Numbered from the stretch's first letter, positions 52,836-60,827 are shown. The stretch: DNA of 64,000 nt from Blastococcus sp. URHD0036 (GCF_000701365.1 NZ_JNIK01000004.1:1-64000), one strand, 5' to 3'. The notes: generated by a model from the letters alone, not told the origin. Made by a program: numbers and translations.

Positions 52836-52844
52836 CCCCTCCGC

Positions 52845-52861
52845 CGGGATCAGGTGACCTG
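52845..52861. promoter_or_regulatory. perfect 17-bp palindrome
   Basis: GATCAGGT, G, ACCTGATC, just after glpD and 127 bp before the methyltransferase gene. Size and symmetry fit an operator, perhaps of a GntR/FadR-like dimer. The following 125 bp up to the methyltransferase gene hold a -10-like CATGAT six bases before its start. Confidence 0.45.
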
Positions 52862-52987
52862 ATCGTGGCGCCTCCTCCCTCGCCGCACACCGTGGGGGAG
52901 GACGCGCTGCGGTGAGGGAGAATTCCGCTGTCTCATGCAATGGGAAGGCCATTCCGTTCTATGGGACGGGGGGTCCATGATCCCGGC

Positions 52988-53782
52988 ATGGACACGTACA
53001 CCCACGGGCACGCCGAGCCCGTCCTGCAGTCGCACCGCTGGCGGACCGCCGAGAACTCCGCCGGCTACCTCCTGCCCCACCTGAGGCCGGGGCTCGACCT
53101 GCTCGACGTGGGCTGCGGGCCGGGGACGATCACGGTCGACCTCGCCCGCCGGGTGGCGCCCGGCCGGGTGGTCGGGCTCGACGTCTCCCCGGATCCGCTG
53201 GACGAGGCGCGCGCGGCGGCGGACCGGGCCGGGGTCGCGGTCGAGTTCGCCGTCGGCGACACCTACGCGCTCGAGGCGGCGGACGACTCCTTCGACGTCG
53301 TCCACGCCCACCAGGTGCTCCAGCACCTGACCGATCCGGTCGCGGCCCTGCGGGAGATGGCGCGGGTGTGCCGGCCCGGCGGGGTGATCGCGGTGCGCGA
53401 CGTCGACTACGCGACGTTCACCTGGTTCCCGCTCGACCGCGGTTTGGACCGCTGGCTCGAAATCTACTACGGGGTCGCCCGCGGGAACGAGGCCGAGCCC
53501 GACGCCGGTCGCCGGCTGCTGTCGTGGGCGCACGCGGCGGGCCTGCGCGACGTCGTCGCCAGCACGTCGTCCTGGTGCTACGCATCGGAGGCCGAGCGGG
53601 AGTGGTGGGGCACCTCGTGGGCCGGCCGGGCGACCGCGTCGTCCTTCGCCGAGCAGGCGGTGGCCTACGGGCTGGCGACGCGCGCCGAGCTGGAGGAGGT
53701 CGCCGCGGCCTGGCGGCGCTGGGCTGCGGCGGACGACGGCTGGCTCTCCATGACGCACGGGGAGCTGCTCATCCGCGTCTGA
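52988..53782 (+). CDS. SAM-dependent methyltransferase (class I)
   Basis: A 264-residue methyltransferase. Motif I is LLDVGCGPGTITVDLA near residue 37, motif II VVGLDVSPDPLDEAR, motif III FDVVHAHQVLQHLTDP and the post-III CRPGGVIAVRDVDY, as in UbiE/Coq5-like enzymes. Substrate unknown. The ATG lies six bases after CATGAT, suggesting a leaderless message. Convergent with the MerR gene across palindrome A. Confidence 0.92.
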   Translation: MDTYTHGHAEPVLQSHRWRTAENSAGYLLPHLRPGLDLLDVGCGPGTITVDLARRVAPGRVVGLDVSPDPLDEARAAADRAGVAVEFAVGDTYALEAADDSFDVVHAHQVLQHLTDPVAALREMARVCRPGGVIAVRDVDYATFTWFPLDRGLDRWLEIYYGVARGNEAEPDAGRRLLSWAHAAGLRDVVASTSSWCYASEAEREWWGTSWAGRATASSFAEQAVAYGLATRAELEEVAAAWRRWAAADDGWLSMTHGELLIRV

Positions 53783-53789
53783 CCCGTGA

Positions 53790-53848
53790 GGCATAGGAAG
53801 CAATGCACACGTCTCGGCGCCGTGGACGTGCGTATTGCTTCCTATGCC
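53790..53848. repeat. 59-nt palindromic repeat, family A, copy 2
   Basis: 24-nt arms (53790-53813, 53825-53848) around an 11-nt loop containing GGCGCC. The left arm begins GGCATAGGAAGCAATGCAC; arms differ at two positions. Arm length, loop length and the terminal dodecamer equal those of the copy at 16062. Again it sits exactly between convergent genes. Confidence 0.88.
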
Positions 53849-53854
53849 GGGCGG

Positions 53855-54610
53855 TCAGCCGGCCGAGCGGGCGGCGTTGGCCTGGACGGCGGTGCTGACC
53901 CACTGTGCGAGACCCGGTGCGACCGCCTCGTAGGTGGCGGTGAACCGCTCGTCCTCGACGTACATCCGGCCGAGCGCGGCGTGGATCTCCGGCGGGCAGT
54001 CGTAGAAGTTCGCCGTGATCTGCTGCCGGTGCTCCTCGGCGAGGTCCATGGCGTCCGCCGAGTCGGGCGCCACGCCGGACCGCAGCGCCTCGGCCATCCG
54101 CCGCACGAGGTCGTCCCCCTCGGCCTTGATCCGCAGCCAGTCGTCCTTGCCGTAGGCCGCCGTCCGCCGCGTCGACTGCGCGTAGGCCTCGGTGTCGCCC
54201 CAGCGCGCCTCGACCTCCTCCCCGTACTGCGCGGGGTCCCGGTCGCCGAAGACCTCGAACCGCTCCTCGGGGGTCAGGTGGATCGCCATCTGCCGTGCCT
54301 CCATCTCCTTCTCCACGGCCGCGACCATCCGCTGGTCCCGGGCCACCCGGTCGAGCAGCAGCCGGTGCTGCCGGCGCAGGTGCTCGACCGGGTCGACGTC
54401 CGGGTCGTCCAGCAGGGTCGCGACCTCCTCGAGGGAGAACCCGAGCTCGCGGTAGACCAGCGCCTGGTGCAGCCGGTCCAGGTCCGCGGCCGAGTACTGC
54501 CGGTAGCCCGACGCGCTGCGCCCGGACGGCGACAGCAGCCCGATCCGGTCGTAGTGGTGCAGCGTCCGCACCGTCACGCCGGTCAGGGCCGCGACCTCTC
54601 CCACGTTCAC
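53855..54610 (-). CDS. MerR family regulator, TipAL-like
   Basis: A 251-residue regulator with an N-terminal MerR winged helix (residues 1-70, VGEVAALTGVTVRTLHHYD), a coiled-coil dimer helix (about 75-110) and a C-terminal TipAS effector domain (about 120-245, EHRQQITANFYDC). TipAS domains bind varied hydrophobic or peptide antibiotics. GTG start. Its own promoter carries the MerR-type 19-bp spacer with a dyad, so autoregulation is likely. Confidence 0.93.
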   Translation of the reverse strand: MNVGEVAALTGVTVRTLHHYDRIGLLSPSGRSASGYRQYSAADLDRLHQALVYRELGFSLEEVATLLDDPDVDPVEHLRRQHRLLLDRVARDQRMVAAVEKEMEARQMAIHLTPEERFEVFGDRDPAQYGEEVEARWGDTEAYAQSTRRTAAYGKDDWLRIKAEGDDLVRRMAEALRSGVAPDSADAMDLAEEHRQQITANFYDCPPEIHAALGRMYVEDERFTATYEAVAPGLAQWVSTAVQANAARSAG

Positions 54611-54634
54611 GGGTCCTCCTCTCCGACGACGCCG

Positions 54635-54665
54635 AGTGCACGGCCTGACGTCGCGTCAGGGTCAA
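54635..54665 (-). promoter_or_regulatory. MerR-type promoter with dyad in a 19-bp spacer
   Basis: On the minus strand: TTGACC, 19 bases, TGCACT, about 25 nt before the MerR gene. The spacer holds most of the dyad CCTGACG, CGA, CGTCAGG. An overlong 19-bp spacer with a central dyad is the hallmark of promoters untwisted by MerR family activators. Confidence 0.75.
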
Positions 54666-55057
54666 GCGCGATCCGCGGCGACCGCCCGGGGGAGTGTCGC
54701 CGCCACCGTGGGCACGGTCCCCTCGGCGCCCGGCAGCGCCACGTTGAGGAAGCCGCTCAGCCGTGGACGCCATGCCCGCATCGCACCGCGGTGCGGCTCG
54801 GCGCGGGCGAAGGCGCGCACCGCGGCGTCGTCGTCCCACCACGAGACCGTCGTGAACGTGCGCGCCAGCGGCTGGGCGCGCAGCTGCAGCGACCGGGCGC
54901 CGGGCGAGCGCGCGACCTGGCGCCGGATGGCGAGCGAGGTGCGGAAGAACGCCGGGACGTCGCGCAGCCGGCGCAGCTGCAGGCGGGTGACGAGGACGAC
55001 GCCGGGGCCGCCCGCGGGCTCGGCGGCGGACCACGGCAGGTCGGGGATCGAGAACAC
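54662..55057 (-). CDS. small monooxygenase-like protein (ABM/DUF3291 fold)
   Basis: A 131-residue ferredoxin-like alpha/beta protein. VVLVTRLQLRRLRDVPAFF, then RTFTTVSWWDDDAAVRAFA and HRGAMRAW recall DUF3291 and spheroidene monooxygenase-like proteins, which resemble antibiotic biosynthesis monooxygenases. The GTG at 55057 has GGAGG seven nt upstream. It is divergent from a TetR gene with operators between, so it is the probable TetR target. Real activity unknown. Confidence 0.75.
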   Translation of the reverse strand: MFSIPDLPWSAAEPAGGPGVVLVTRLQLRRLRDVPAFFRTSLAIRRQVARSPGARSLQLRAQPLARTFTTVSWWDDDAAVRAFARAEPHRGAMRAWRPRLSGFLNVALPGAEGTVPTVAATLPRAVAADRA

Positions 55058-55069
55058 GGGGGCCTCCTG

Positions 55070-55116
55070 CTTTACGGGTGTTAAGCAGAGTAGCGCCGTG
55101 CTTAACACGTGTAAAG
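55070..55116. promoter_or_regulatory. double TetR operator
   Basis: Two 17-bp blocks in inverted orientation, CTTTACGGGTGTTAAGC (55070-55086) and GCTTAACACGTGTAAAG (55100-55116), 13 bp apart, matching at 15 of 17 positions. Each block is itself a rough dyad (TTAACACGTGTAA). AT-rich in GC-rich surroundings, and centred between the divergent monooxygenase-like and TetR genes. Confidence 0.8.
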
Positions 55117-55124
55117 TCAGGGAC

Positions 55125-55691
55125 GTGACAAGGACGACGGGGCAGCTGCGGAGCGAGCTGGTGCGGGCCGGCGCCGTCCTGCTGGAGCGGACCGGCGCGG
55201 AGGAGGCGGTCACGCTGCGGGCCGTGGCGCGCGAGGCCGGGGTCAGCGCGCCGGCCGTCTACGGGCACTTCGCCGACCTGACGGCGCTCCTCGACGCGGT
55301 CGTCGCCGAGGGGTTCGACGAGCTGCGGGCGCGGATCCTCGCGGCCGTCGAGCCGCTCGCCGATCCGGTCGACCGGCTGGTGGCCGGGTGCCGGGCCTAC
55401 GTCGAGGCCGGCCTGGTGGCACCGGTGCGCTACCGGGCGATGTTCGGCGGGCGCCGCGGCTCCGGCGGGGAGGCCTTCGCCGTCCTCGTCGACGGCGTCT
55501 CCGCCTGCGTGACCGCCGGCCGCTCCGGCAGCGAGGACCCTGCGGCGGACGCCGCGCTGCTGTGGACCGCCCTGCACGGCGTGGTCACGCTCCGCGTCAC
55601 CGGCGCGGATCCCTCCTGGCCGGACCAGGACACCCTCGTGCGGACGCTCGTCGGGCGCCTCGCACGGATCAGGGGCGACGACCCCGCTTGA
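55125..55691 (+). CDS. TetR/AcrR family regulator
   Basis: A 188-residue repressor. The N-terminal helix-turn-helix domain (residues about 8-55) includes AVTLRAVAREAGVSAPAVYGHFADLTALL; the C-terminal helical ligand domain resembles the TetR_C_13/WHG type. GTG 55125 is 8 nt after the double operator, so it should repress itself and the divergent monooxygenase-like gene. It overlaps the facing GGDEF gene by 23 nt. Confidence 0.93.
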   Translation: MTRTTGQLRSELVRAGAVLLERTGAEEAVTLRAVAREAGVSAPAVYGHFADLTALLDAVVAEGFDELRARILAAVEPLADPVDRLVAGCRAYVEAGLVAPVRYRAMFGGRRGSGGEAFAVLVDGVSACVTAGRSGSEDPAADAALLWTALHGVVTLRVTGADPSWPDQDTLVRTLVGRLARIRGDDPA

Positions 55692-57054
55692 CGGCGTACA
55701 TCGCCTCGTCGGCGCGGCGCAGGAGCGAGTCGGCGGTGTCGGCCGGCCGGCTGAGCGCGGTGCCGCAGCTCCCCCGCAGGCCGGCGCCGGTCGCGAGGGC
55801 GCTCTCGATCCGGGCGACGAGCTCGGCCGCGTCCCGGGCGGTGCCCATCCCGGGGCAGACGACGACGAACTCGTCGCCGCCCATCCGGCCGACCGTGTCG
55901 CTCGGGCGGACGACCGAGCGGAGGGCGTCGGCGGCGCGCAGCAGTGCGGCGTCCCCGGCGTCGTGCCCGGCGGTGTCGTTGATCGCCTTGAAGCCGTCGA
56001 GGTCGCAGTAGGCGACCACCGTGGGGGTCCGGTCCCGGCGCTGGACGCGCAGCGCCTGCTCCACCCGGTCGACCACGAGGGCCCGGTTGGGCAGGCCGGT
56101 CAGCGGGTCGTGCAGCGCTGCCTCGCGCAGCTTGGCCTCGAGCTCCCGCTGCTCGGTGATGTCCCTGATGGTGATGACCCCGCCGAGGACCGTGCCGTCG
56201 TCGTCGTGGATCGGCTCGGCGGTGGCCAGCGTGACGCGGCGGAGGCCTCCCGGCCGGCCGGCGACGAGTTCGACGTCGCGCACCTGCTCGCCCCGGACGG
56301 CGCGCTGCAGCGGTCCGGACCTCGGGTCGACCGGGGTGACCCCGTCGGCCAGGTAGAGGTCCTCGAACAGCGGGGCGTCGACCAGCCGGCCGCCTCCCCA
56401 GCGGTCGCCCGCCCAGTCGGCCACGATCCGGTTGACGCGGGTCGGGCGGCCCTCGGCGTCCGACGCGACGACACCCACCGACAGCGAGTCCAGGAGCGCG
56501 CGGTCGAAGGCGCGGGCCCGCGAGAGCTCGGCCGAGGCGGCCTCGGCGACCCGGGCGGCGCGGTACCGGTCGACGAGGGCCAGGGCGACCTCGGCCAGGT
56601 CGGCGAGCCGGTCCACCTGCTCGGGCGTCAGTTCGCGGACCTCGTCGTCCCACGTGCAGACCGTGCCGATGACGTCGCCGTCGGTGGTCCGCAGCGGCGC
56701 GCTGGCGAAGAAGCGCAGCCGGCCGATCCGGCCGTCGACGAAGGCGTTGCCGGCGTGGTCGGGATCGGCGCGGAGGTCGGCGCCCCAGAAGACGCCGGGG
56801 CGCACGGAGGTGCGGGCGCACAGCGAGTCCTCCTGCGACACCCGGCACGGCTCGGCACCCAGTCCGACCAGGGTCACCTGCTCCTCGTCGTCCAGGAGGT
56901 TCACGGCCGCGTGGGCGGCACCGGTCACCGCGGCGGCGAGCCGGAGCACCGCGTGCAGCTCGGCCTGTTCGGGCGCCTGCCCGCTGCCGAGCTCGCGCAG
57001 CGCGTCGCGCTGTACCTCGGATCGTGCGGTGAGCGGTCGCAGGGTGGCGGTCAC
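55669..57054 (-). CDS. GAF-PAS-GGDEF diguanylate cyclase
   Basis: A 461-residue signalling protein: GAF domain (about residues 30-165), PAS domain (about 175-300, ending GVITIRDITEQRELE) and GGDEF domain (about 305-460). The active site RMGGDEFVVVC is intact and the inhibitory I-site RxxD (RPSD) stands five residues before it, so cyclic di-GMP synthesis with product feedback is expected. No membrane span. Same layout as the next gene upstream. A perfect palindrome lies 72 bp before its GTG start. Confidence 0.93.
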   Translation of the reverse strand: MTATLRPLTARSEVQRDALRELGSGQAPEQAELHAVLRLAAAVTGAAHAAVNLLDDEEQVTLVGLGAEPCRVSQEDSLCARTSVRPGVFWGADLRADPDHAGNAFVDGRIGRLRFFASAPLRTTDGDVIGTVCTWDDEVRELTPEQVDRLADLAEVALALVDRYRAARVAEAASAELSRARAFDRALLDSLSVGVVASDAEGRPTRVNRIVADWAGDRWGGGRLVDAPLFEDLYLADGVTPVDPRSGPLQRAVRGEQVRDVELVAGRPGGLRRVTLATAEPIHDDDGTVLGGVITIRDITEQRELEAKLREAALHDPLTGLPNRALVVDRVEQALRVQRRDRTPTVVAYCDLDGFKAINDTAGHDAGDAALLRAADALRSVVRPSDTVGRMGGDEFVVVCPGMGTARDAAELVARIESALATGAGLRGSCGTALSRPADTADSLLRRADEAMYAVKRGRRP

Positions 57055-57125
57055 GTCGTCCTCTGTCCGGGCGGCGATGGGGTCGAGAGGACAACGGCGC
57101 TCCGGCGGTCCGGCTGGACCGGCCC

Positions 57126-57143
57126 TTCACCCGTTCGGGTGAA
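57126..57143. promoter_or_regulatory. 18-bp palindrome before the GGDEF gene
   Basis: TTCACCCG, TT, CGGGTGAA between two co-directional GGDEF genes. It may end transcription of the upstream gene (8 nt beyond its stop) or serve as an operator for the downstream one. No second copy is seen in the window. Confidence 0.5.
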
Positions 57144-57151
57144 CGGAGGGA

Positions 57152-58570
57152 TCAGCGGGGAACGCGACGCTCGGCCTTGACCCGGTACATCGCCTCGTCG
57201 GCGCGGGCCAGCGCGGACTGCGGGGTGTCCGCGGGGGTGCTGAGCACCGCGCCGACGCTGATGCCGACCTCGAAGCGGGACCCGTCGGTCAGGACGAAGG
57301 GCTCGGCGAAGGAGGCGGTCACCCGCGCGGCGACCTCGTCGGCCGACGCCTCGTCGTGCAGGCCGGGGCAGAGCAGGACGAACTCGTCGCCGCCGATCCG
57401 GGCGACGGTGTCCCCGGGGCGGATCGCGCTCCGCAGCCGGCGGGCGGCCTTGCGCAGGACGATGTCGCCGGCGGCGTGCCCGGCGAGGTCGTTGACCGGC
57501 TTGAAGTCGTCGAGGTCGCAGTACAGGACGCTGAACGGCTCGGCGCTGCGGCCCGACCCGAGCAGGAGCGCCGACAGCCGGTCGATCAGCAGGCTGCGGT
57601 TGGGCAGTCCGGTCAGCGGGTCGTGCAGGGCCGCCGTCCGCAGCTCCTCCTCCAGGGCCCGGCGCTCGGTGACGTCGGCCATGGCGACGACGGCGCCGAG
57701 CAGGGTGCCGTCGTCGGCGTGGACGGGCTCTCCGGAGCACTCGACCAGGCGCAGCCGCCCGTCGGAGCCGGCGATGGCGATCGGCACGTCGGTGAGCCGG
57801 CCGTCGGCCAGCACCCGGAACAGCGGGATCTCCTCGGCCTCCAGCTCCCGGCCCGTCGTGGTCGCGAGGCGGAAGGCGCCGGCGACGTCGCGCATCGCGA
57901 CGTCCGGATCGGCGTCCAGGCCGTGCCAGGCGCGGCTGACCCGGTTGAAGAGGTTGACCCGGCCGGCGGCGTCGGCCGCCACGATCCCGACCGGCAGGGC
58001 CTCGAGCAGCGCGCCGGTGAAGGCATTCGAGGTGGCGAGCTCGGCGTGCGCGGCCTCCGCCTCCCGCCGGGCCTGCTCGCTGGCGGCGGCCAGCTCGGCC
58101 ATCTCGTCGGCCTGGCGGCGGCGCAGCAGCAGCGAGACGAGGACGTCGGCCAGGTCGGTCAGCCGGGCGGTCTCGTCGGGACGGAACGGGTGGGGCCGGT
58201 CGTCGAAGACGCAGAGGCTGCCGACCACCTGTCCGTCGAGGACCAGCGCGGCGCCGGCGTAGGCGCGGATGCGGGCCAGCCGCCCGTCCACCCACGGGTT
58301 GCCGGCGAACTCCGGGAGTCCCGAGAGGTCGTCGACGGCCGCCACGGCGGCGCCACCTCGGAGCAGCGTGGCGCAGAGGGAGCCGTCGAGGGGGCTCGCG
58401 CCGCCGGTGAACCCGTGCGCGCCCAGCTGCCGCTGCAGCTCGCCGTCGAAGAGGTTGACGGTGGCGCAGGCCAGGCCGGTGACGGCGGCGGCGACGCGCA
58501 CCACGCCGTCGAGATCCGAGTCGCCGGCCGCGTCGAGGACAGCCGTCGAGGTCCGAGCGCCTCGAGACAT
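57152..58570 (-). CDS. GAF-PAS-GGDEF diguanylate cyclase
   Basis: A 472-residue paralogue of the next gene downstream: GAF (about residues 20-155), a helical linker with RRRQADEMAELAAASEQARRE, PAS (about 185-310) and GGDEF (about 315-470). RIGGDEFVLLC and the I-site RPGD are intact. The ATG has GGGAGG seven nt upstream. A sigma-28-like promoter (CTCAAG, 15 bases, GCCGTTGC) stands 34-62 nt before the start, suggesting control with motility or development genes. Confidence 0.93.
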   Translation of the reverse strand: MSRGARTSTAVLDAAGDSDLDGVVRVAAAVTGLACATVNLFDGELQRQLGAHGFTGGASPLDGSLCATLLRGGAAVAAVDDLSGLPEFAGNPWVDGRLARIRAYAGAALVLDGQVVGSLCVFDDRPHPFRPDETARLTDLADVLVSLLLRRRQADEMAELAAASEQARREAEAAHAELATSNAFTGALLEALPVGIVAADAAGRVNLFNRVSRAWHGLDADPDVAMRDVAGAFRLATTTGRELEAEEIPLFRVLADGRLTDVPIAIAGSDGRLRLVECSGEPVHADDGTLLGAVVAMADVTERRALEEELRTAALHDPLTGLPNRSLLIDRLSALLLGSGRSAEPFSVLYCDLDDFKPVNDLAGHAAGDIVLRKAARRLRSAIRPGDTVARIGGDEFVLLCPGLHDEASADEVAARVTASFAEPFVLTDGSRFEVGISVGAVLSTPADTPQSALARADEAMYRVKAERRVPR

Positions 58571-58603
58571 GCGGACCTCCCTCGTTCCGGTTTCCTGCCG
58601 TCG

Positions 58604-58632
58604 GCAACGGCGACCGGCCGCGGGTGCTTGAG
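58604..58632 (-). promoter_or_regulatory. sigma-28/WhiG-like promoter
   Basis: CTCAAG, 15 bases, GCCGTTGC on the minus strand. It matches the FliA/WhiG consensus at the -35 and at GCCG of the -10, with the right spacing, 34 nt before the GGDEF gene. Confidence 0.55.
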
Positions 58633-58665
58633 GGCCGCACGGGCATCTCCCCCGGCGGAGGGAGG

Positions 58666-59268
58666 TCAGCCGACGAGCGAGCGCACCGTCTCCACGATCG
58701 CGAACAGCGCGAAGACGAGGAACAGCCCCGCCGCCACCCGGCGGATGAGGGCGACGGGCAGCCGGTCGGCGAGCTTCTTGCCGAGGAAGACCGCGAGCCC
58801 GGAGACGACCAGCAGGGCCGCCCACCCACCGACGAACACCGACAGGGGCTCCTCGTAGCGGGCCGCCATGCCGGCGATCGCGAGCTGGGAGAGGTCGCCC
58901 CACTCCGCCGCGAACAGGACGCCGAACGAGATGGCCGCGGCGCGGAGGAAGGAGGTGCCCTCGCGGGAGTCCGCGGCGTCGTTGCCCTCCTCGGTGCCGC
59001 TTGACGCGCTGCGCCACAGCACGAGCGCGCCGATGAGGAACAGAGCGGCGACGACCCCGGTGACCAGGGCCTCCGGCAGGAGCGTGAGCAGCGAACCGGC
59101 GGTGACCGCGATCGCCACCTGGAGACCGAACGCCGTCCCGACGCCGACGAACACCGGCCAGTGCGGGAACCGGGTGGCCAGGACGAGGCTGGCGAACAGC
59201 GTCTTGTCCGGCAGTTCCACGGGGACCACCAGGACGAACGCGGTCAGGACGACCGACAGCACCAGCAC
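58666..59268 (-). CDS. UPF0016/GDT1 family manganese exporter
   Basis: A 200-residue membrane protein with six spans in two halves. Each half carries the family motif E-x-G/P-D-K/L-S/T: ELPDKT near residue 18 and EWGDLS near residue 120, joined by an acidic loop (SSGTEEGNDAADSRE). Bacterial relatives (MneA, Mnx) export Mn2+. A yybP-ykoY manganese riboswitch lies directly upstream, which strongly supports manganese export. GTG start. Confidence 0.93.
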   Translation of the reverse strand: MLVLSVVLTAFVLVVPVELPDKTLFASLVLATRFPHWPVFVGVGTAFGLQVAIAVTAGSLLTLLPEALVTGVVAALFLIGALVLWRSASSGTEEGNDAADSREGTSFLRAAAISFGVLFAAEWGDLSQLAIAGMAARYEEPLSVFVGGWAALLVVSGLAVFLGKKLADRLPVALIRRVAAGLFLVFALFAIVETVRSLVG

Positions 59269-59344
59269 GAGATCTCACTTCCGCTCCGGCGATGCCGGGC
59301 GGGGGTACGGGCAGCCTCCGACCGGCAGCGCGCGTTCCACTGCC

Positions 59345-59455
59345 CAGTCGAAGGTCTCGCCCACCCACGCGAACGTGGGCCCGCTGACCGGGAGCCACCT
59401 CGCGGTGGCGCCAGCATGTCGACCAGCGGTCGGGGGGCTACTCCCCTTCTCGTCG
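59345..59455 (-). promoter_or_regulatory. yybP-ykoY manganese riboswitch
   Basis: On the minus strand: AGGGGAGTAGC (59447-59437) at the 5' side and GGGCGAGACCTTCG (59362-59349) at the 3' side, the two conserved strands of the Mn2+ pocket region, with hairpins between (GCCACC/GGTGGC and GCCCACG/CGTGGGT). About 75 nt of expression platform lead to the exporter GTG. Rising manganese should switch the gene on. Confidence 0.88.
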
Positions 59456-59602
59456 AGCACCATAGCCGATCGGGAGCCGGAAACCCCGGGTGCGCCCGGT
59501 CACACGGCGGCGTTAGCGTCCGGCATGCCGTTCCGTTGACGCCCGTCCCGCTCCCGACCGGCTCCCCTGCCGGTCGCCGCCCGGCCGCTGGCCCGCCTCG
59601 TC

Positions 59603-60691
59603 GTGGGCTGGACGGCGCTTGCCGGGCTCGCCCCGATCTACCCGCTGTACGCCCTGCTGTTCCTCGACACCGGCCTGTCGCAGGGACAGGTCTCGGGGCT
59701 GTTCGCGCTGTGGTCGGTCACCGGGTTCCTCGCCGAGGTGCCCGCCGGTGTGCTCGCCGACCGGTGGTCGCGCCGCGGGGTCCTGGTGCTCTCCGGCGTG
59801 CTCGAGGCCACCGCGTTCGCGCTGTGGACCGTGGTACCGGCCGCCTGGTCGTTCGCGGTCGGCTTCGTGGTGTGGGGTGCGGCCGGCGCGCTGGTCTCCG
59901 GCACCGTCGAGGCGGTGCTCTACGACGGCCTCGCGGCGCGGGGCGCGGGGCGCGCCTTCGCCCGGGTCCACGGCTGGACGACGGCGGCCGAGCTGCTCGT
60001 CCAGGTGCCGACCGCGGTGCTGGCGACCGTGCTCTTCGCGGCCGGTGGCTACGCGCTGGCCGGCTGGGTCAGCGTGGCCGTCTGCCTGGCCGCGGCGGTC
60101 CTGGCACTGCGCTTCCCCTCGCCGCCGCCCTCCGAGCCCGCTGCGGACGACGACGTGCCGCTGGGCCGGGCGGTCGGGACGGCGCTGCGCCGTCCGGGGC
60201 TGCGCCTGGTGGTCGTCGCGGTCGGGCTGCTGGGCGGGCTCGACGCGATCGAGGAGTACCTGCCGGTCATGGCGGCGGACTGGGGCGTGCCGCCGGCCGC
60301 GGTGCCGGGGACCGTGCTGGCCGTGGCGTTGACAGGAGCGCTCGGTGCCGCCCTGGCCGGCCGGGCCGCCCGCCTGCCGACCGCGACGCTGCTGTGGCTG
60401 CTGGCCGGCAGCGGTCTGCTCCTCGCCGCGGCCGCGGGATGGGCCCGACCGGCTGCGACGGCCGCCCTGGCGGTCGCCTACGGCCTGTACCTGGCGGTCC
60501 TCGTGGTGGCCGAGGCTCGGCTCCAGGAGCGGATCACCGGCCGCTACCGGGCGACGCTCACCTCGGTGGCCGGCCTCGGCATCGAGCTGGGGTCGCTGCT
60601 GGTCTTCGCGGCCTGGGCGCTCGGCGGGGCGGCGGGTGTCGCCGTCCTCTTCCTGGCCGCCGTCCCCCTGGTCCGGCGGGCCTTGCCGTGA
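59603..60691 (+). CDS. MFS transporter
   Basis: A 362-residue membrane protein with about 11-12 spans. The major-facilitator loop motif appears as GVLADRWSRRGVLVLSG near residue 50. The N-terminus is short for the family: the frame is closed by a stop at 59537 and offers no ATG, so GTG 59603 is taken although it falls just before the first span. No substrate clue. The 134 bp before it hold a TTAGCGT -10-like box at 59513-59519 and the upstream edge of the riboswitch region. Confidence 0.85.
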   Translation: MGWTALAGLAPIYPLYALLFLDTGLSQGQVSGLFALWSVTGFLAEVPAGVLADRWSRRGVLVLSGVLEATAFALWTVVPAAWSFAVGFVVWGAAGALVSGTVEAVLYDGLAARGAGRAFARVHGWTTAAELLVQVPTAVLATVLFAAGGYALAGWVSVAVCLAAAVLALRFPSPPPSEPAADDDVPLGRAVGTALRRPGLRLVVVAVGLLGGLDAIEEYLPVMAADWGVPPAAVPGTVLAVALTGALGAALAGRAARLPTATLLWLLAGSGLLLAAAAGWARPAATAALAVAYGLYLAVLVVAEARLQERITGRYRATLTSVAGLGIELGSLLVFAAWALGGAAGVAVLFLAAVPLVRRALP

Positions 60692-60813
60692 CCGGTGGCG
60701 GGCGATGACATCGCGATCCTCGCGGACCGCACCGCGGCCAGGTGCCGTCCCCGATCCGCGTTGAGCCGCTGACGTCGCACCCGGCGGGGACCCTGCGGGC
60801 CCGCCACCGGTCA
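60689..60813. repeat. intergenic element with 15-bp perfect inverted ends
   Basis: TGACCGGTGGCGGGC (60689-60703) and GCCCGCCACCGGTCA (60799-60813) bound a 95-bp centre. Beside the left arm is GATGACATCGCGAT, beside the right arm ACGACATCGCTATCGCTATCG, so a second motif is also repeated. The left arm covers the MFS stop codon. No coding potential is seen inside. Confidence 0.7.
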
Positions 60814-60827
60814 CGACATCGCTATCG

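Noticed and set aside
59275-59463. A 62-codon minus-strand frame in the leader of the GDT1 gene
   Set aside because: It coincides with the riboswitch; its residues are dictated by the conserved RNA and no ribosome site precedes its start.
59525-59539. A four-codon ATG frame (MPFR, stop) just after a TTAGCGT box before the MFS gene
   Set aside because: Could be a leader peptide, but a chance ATG is as likely and nothing couples it to the MFS frame.
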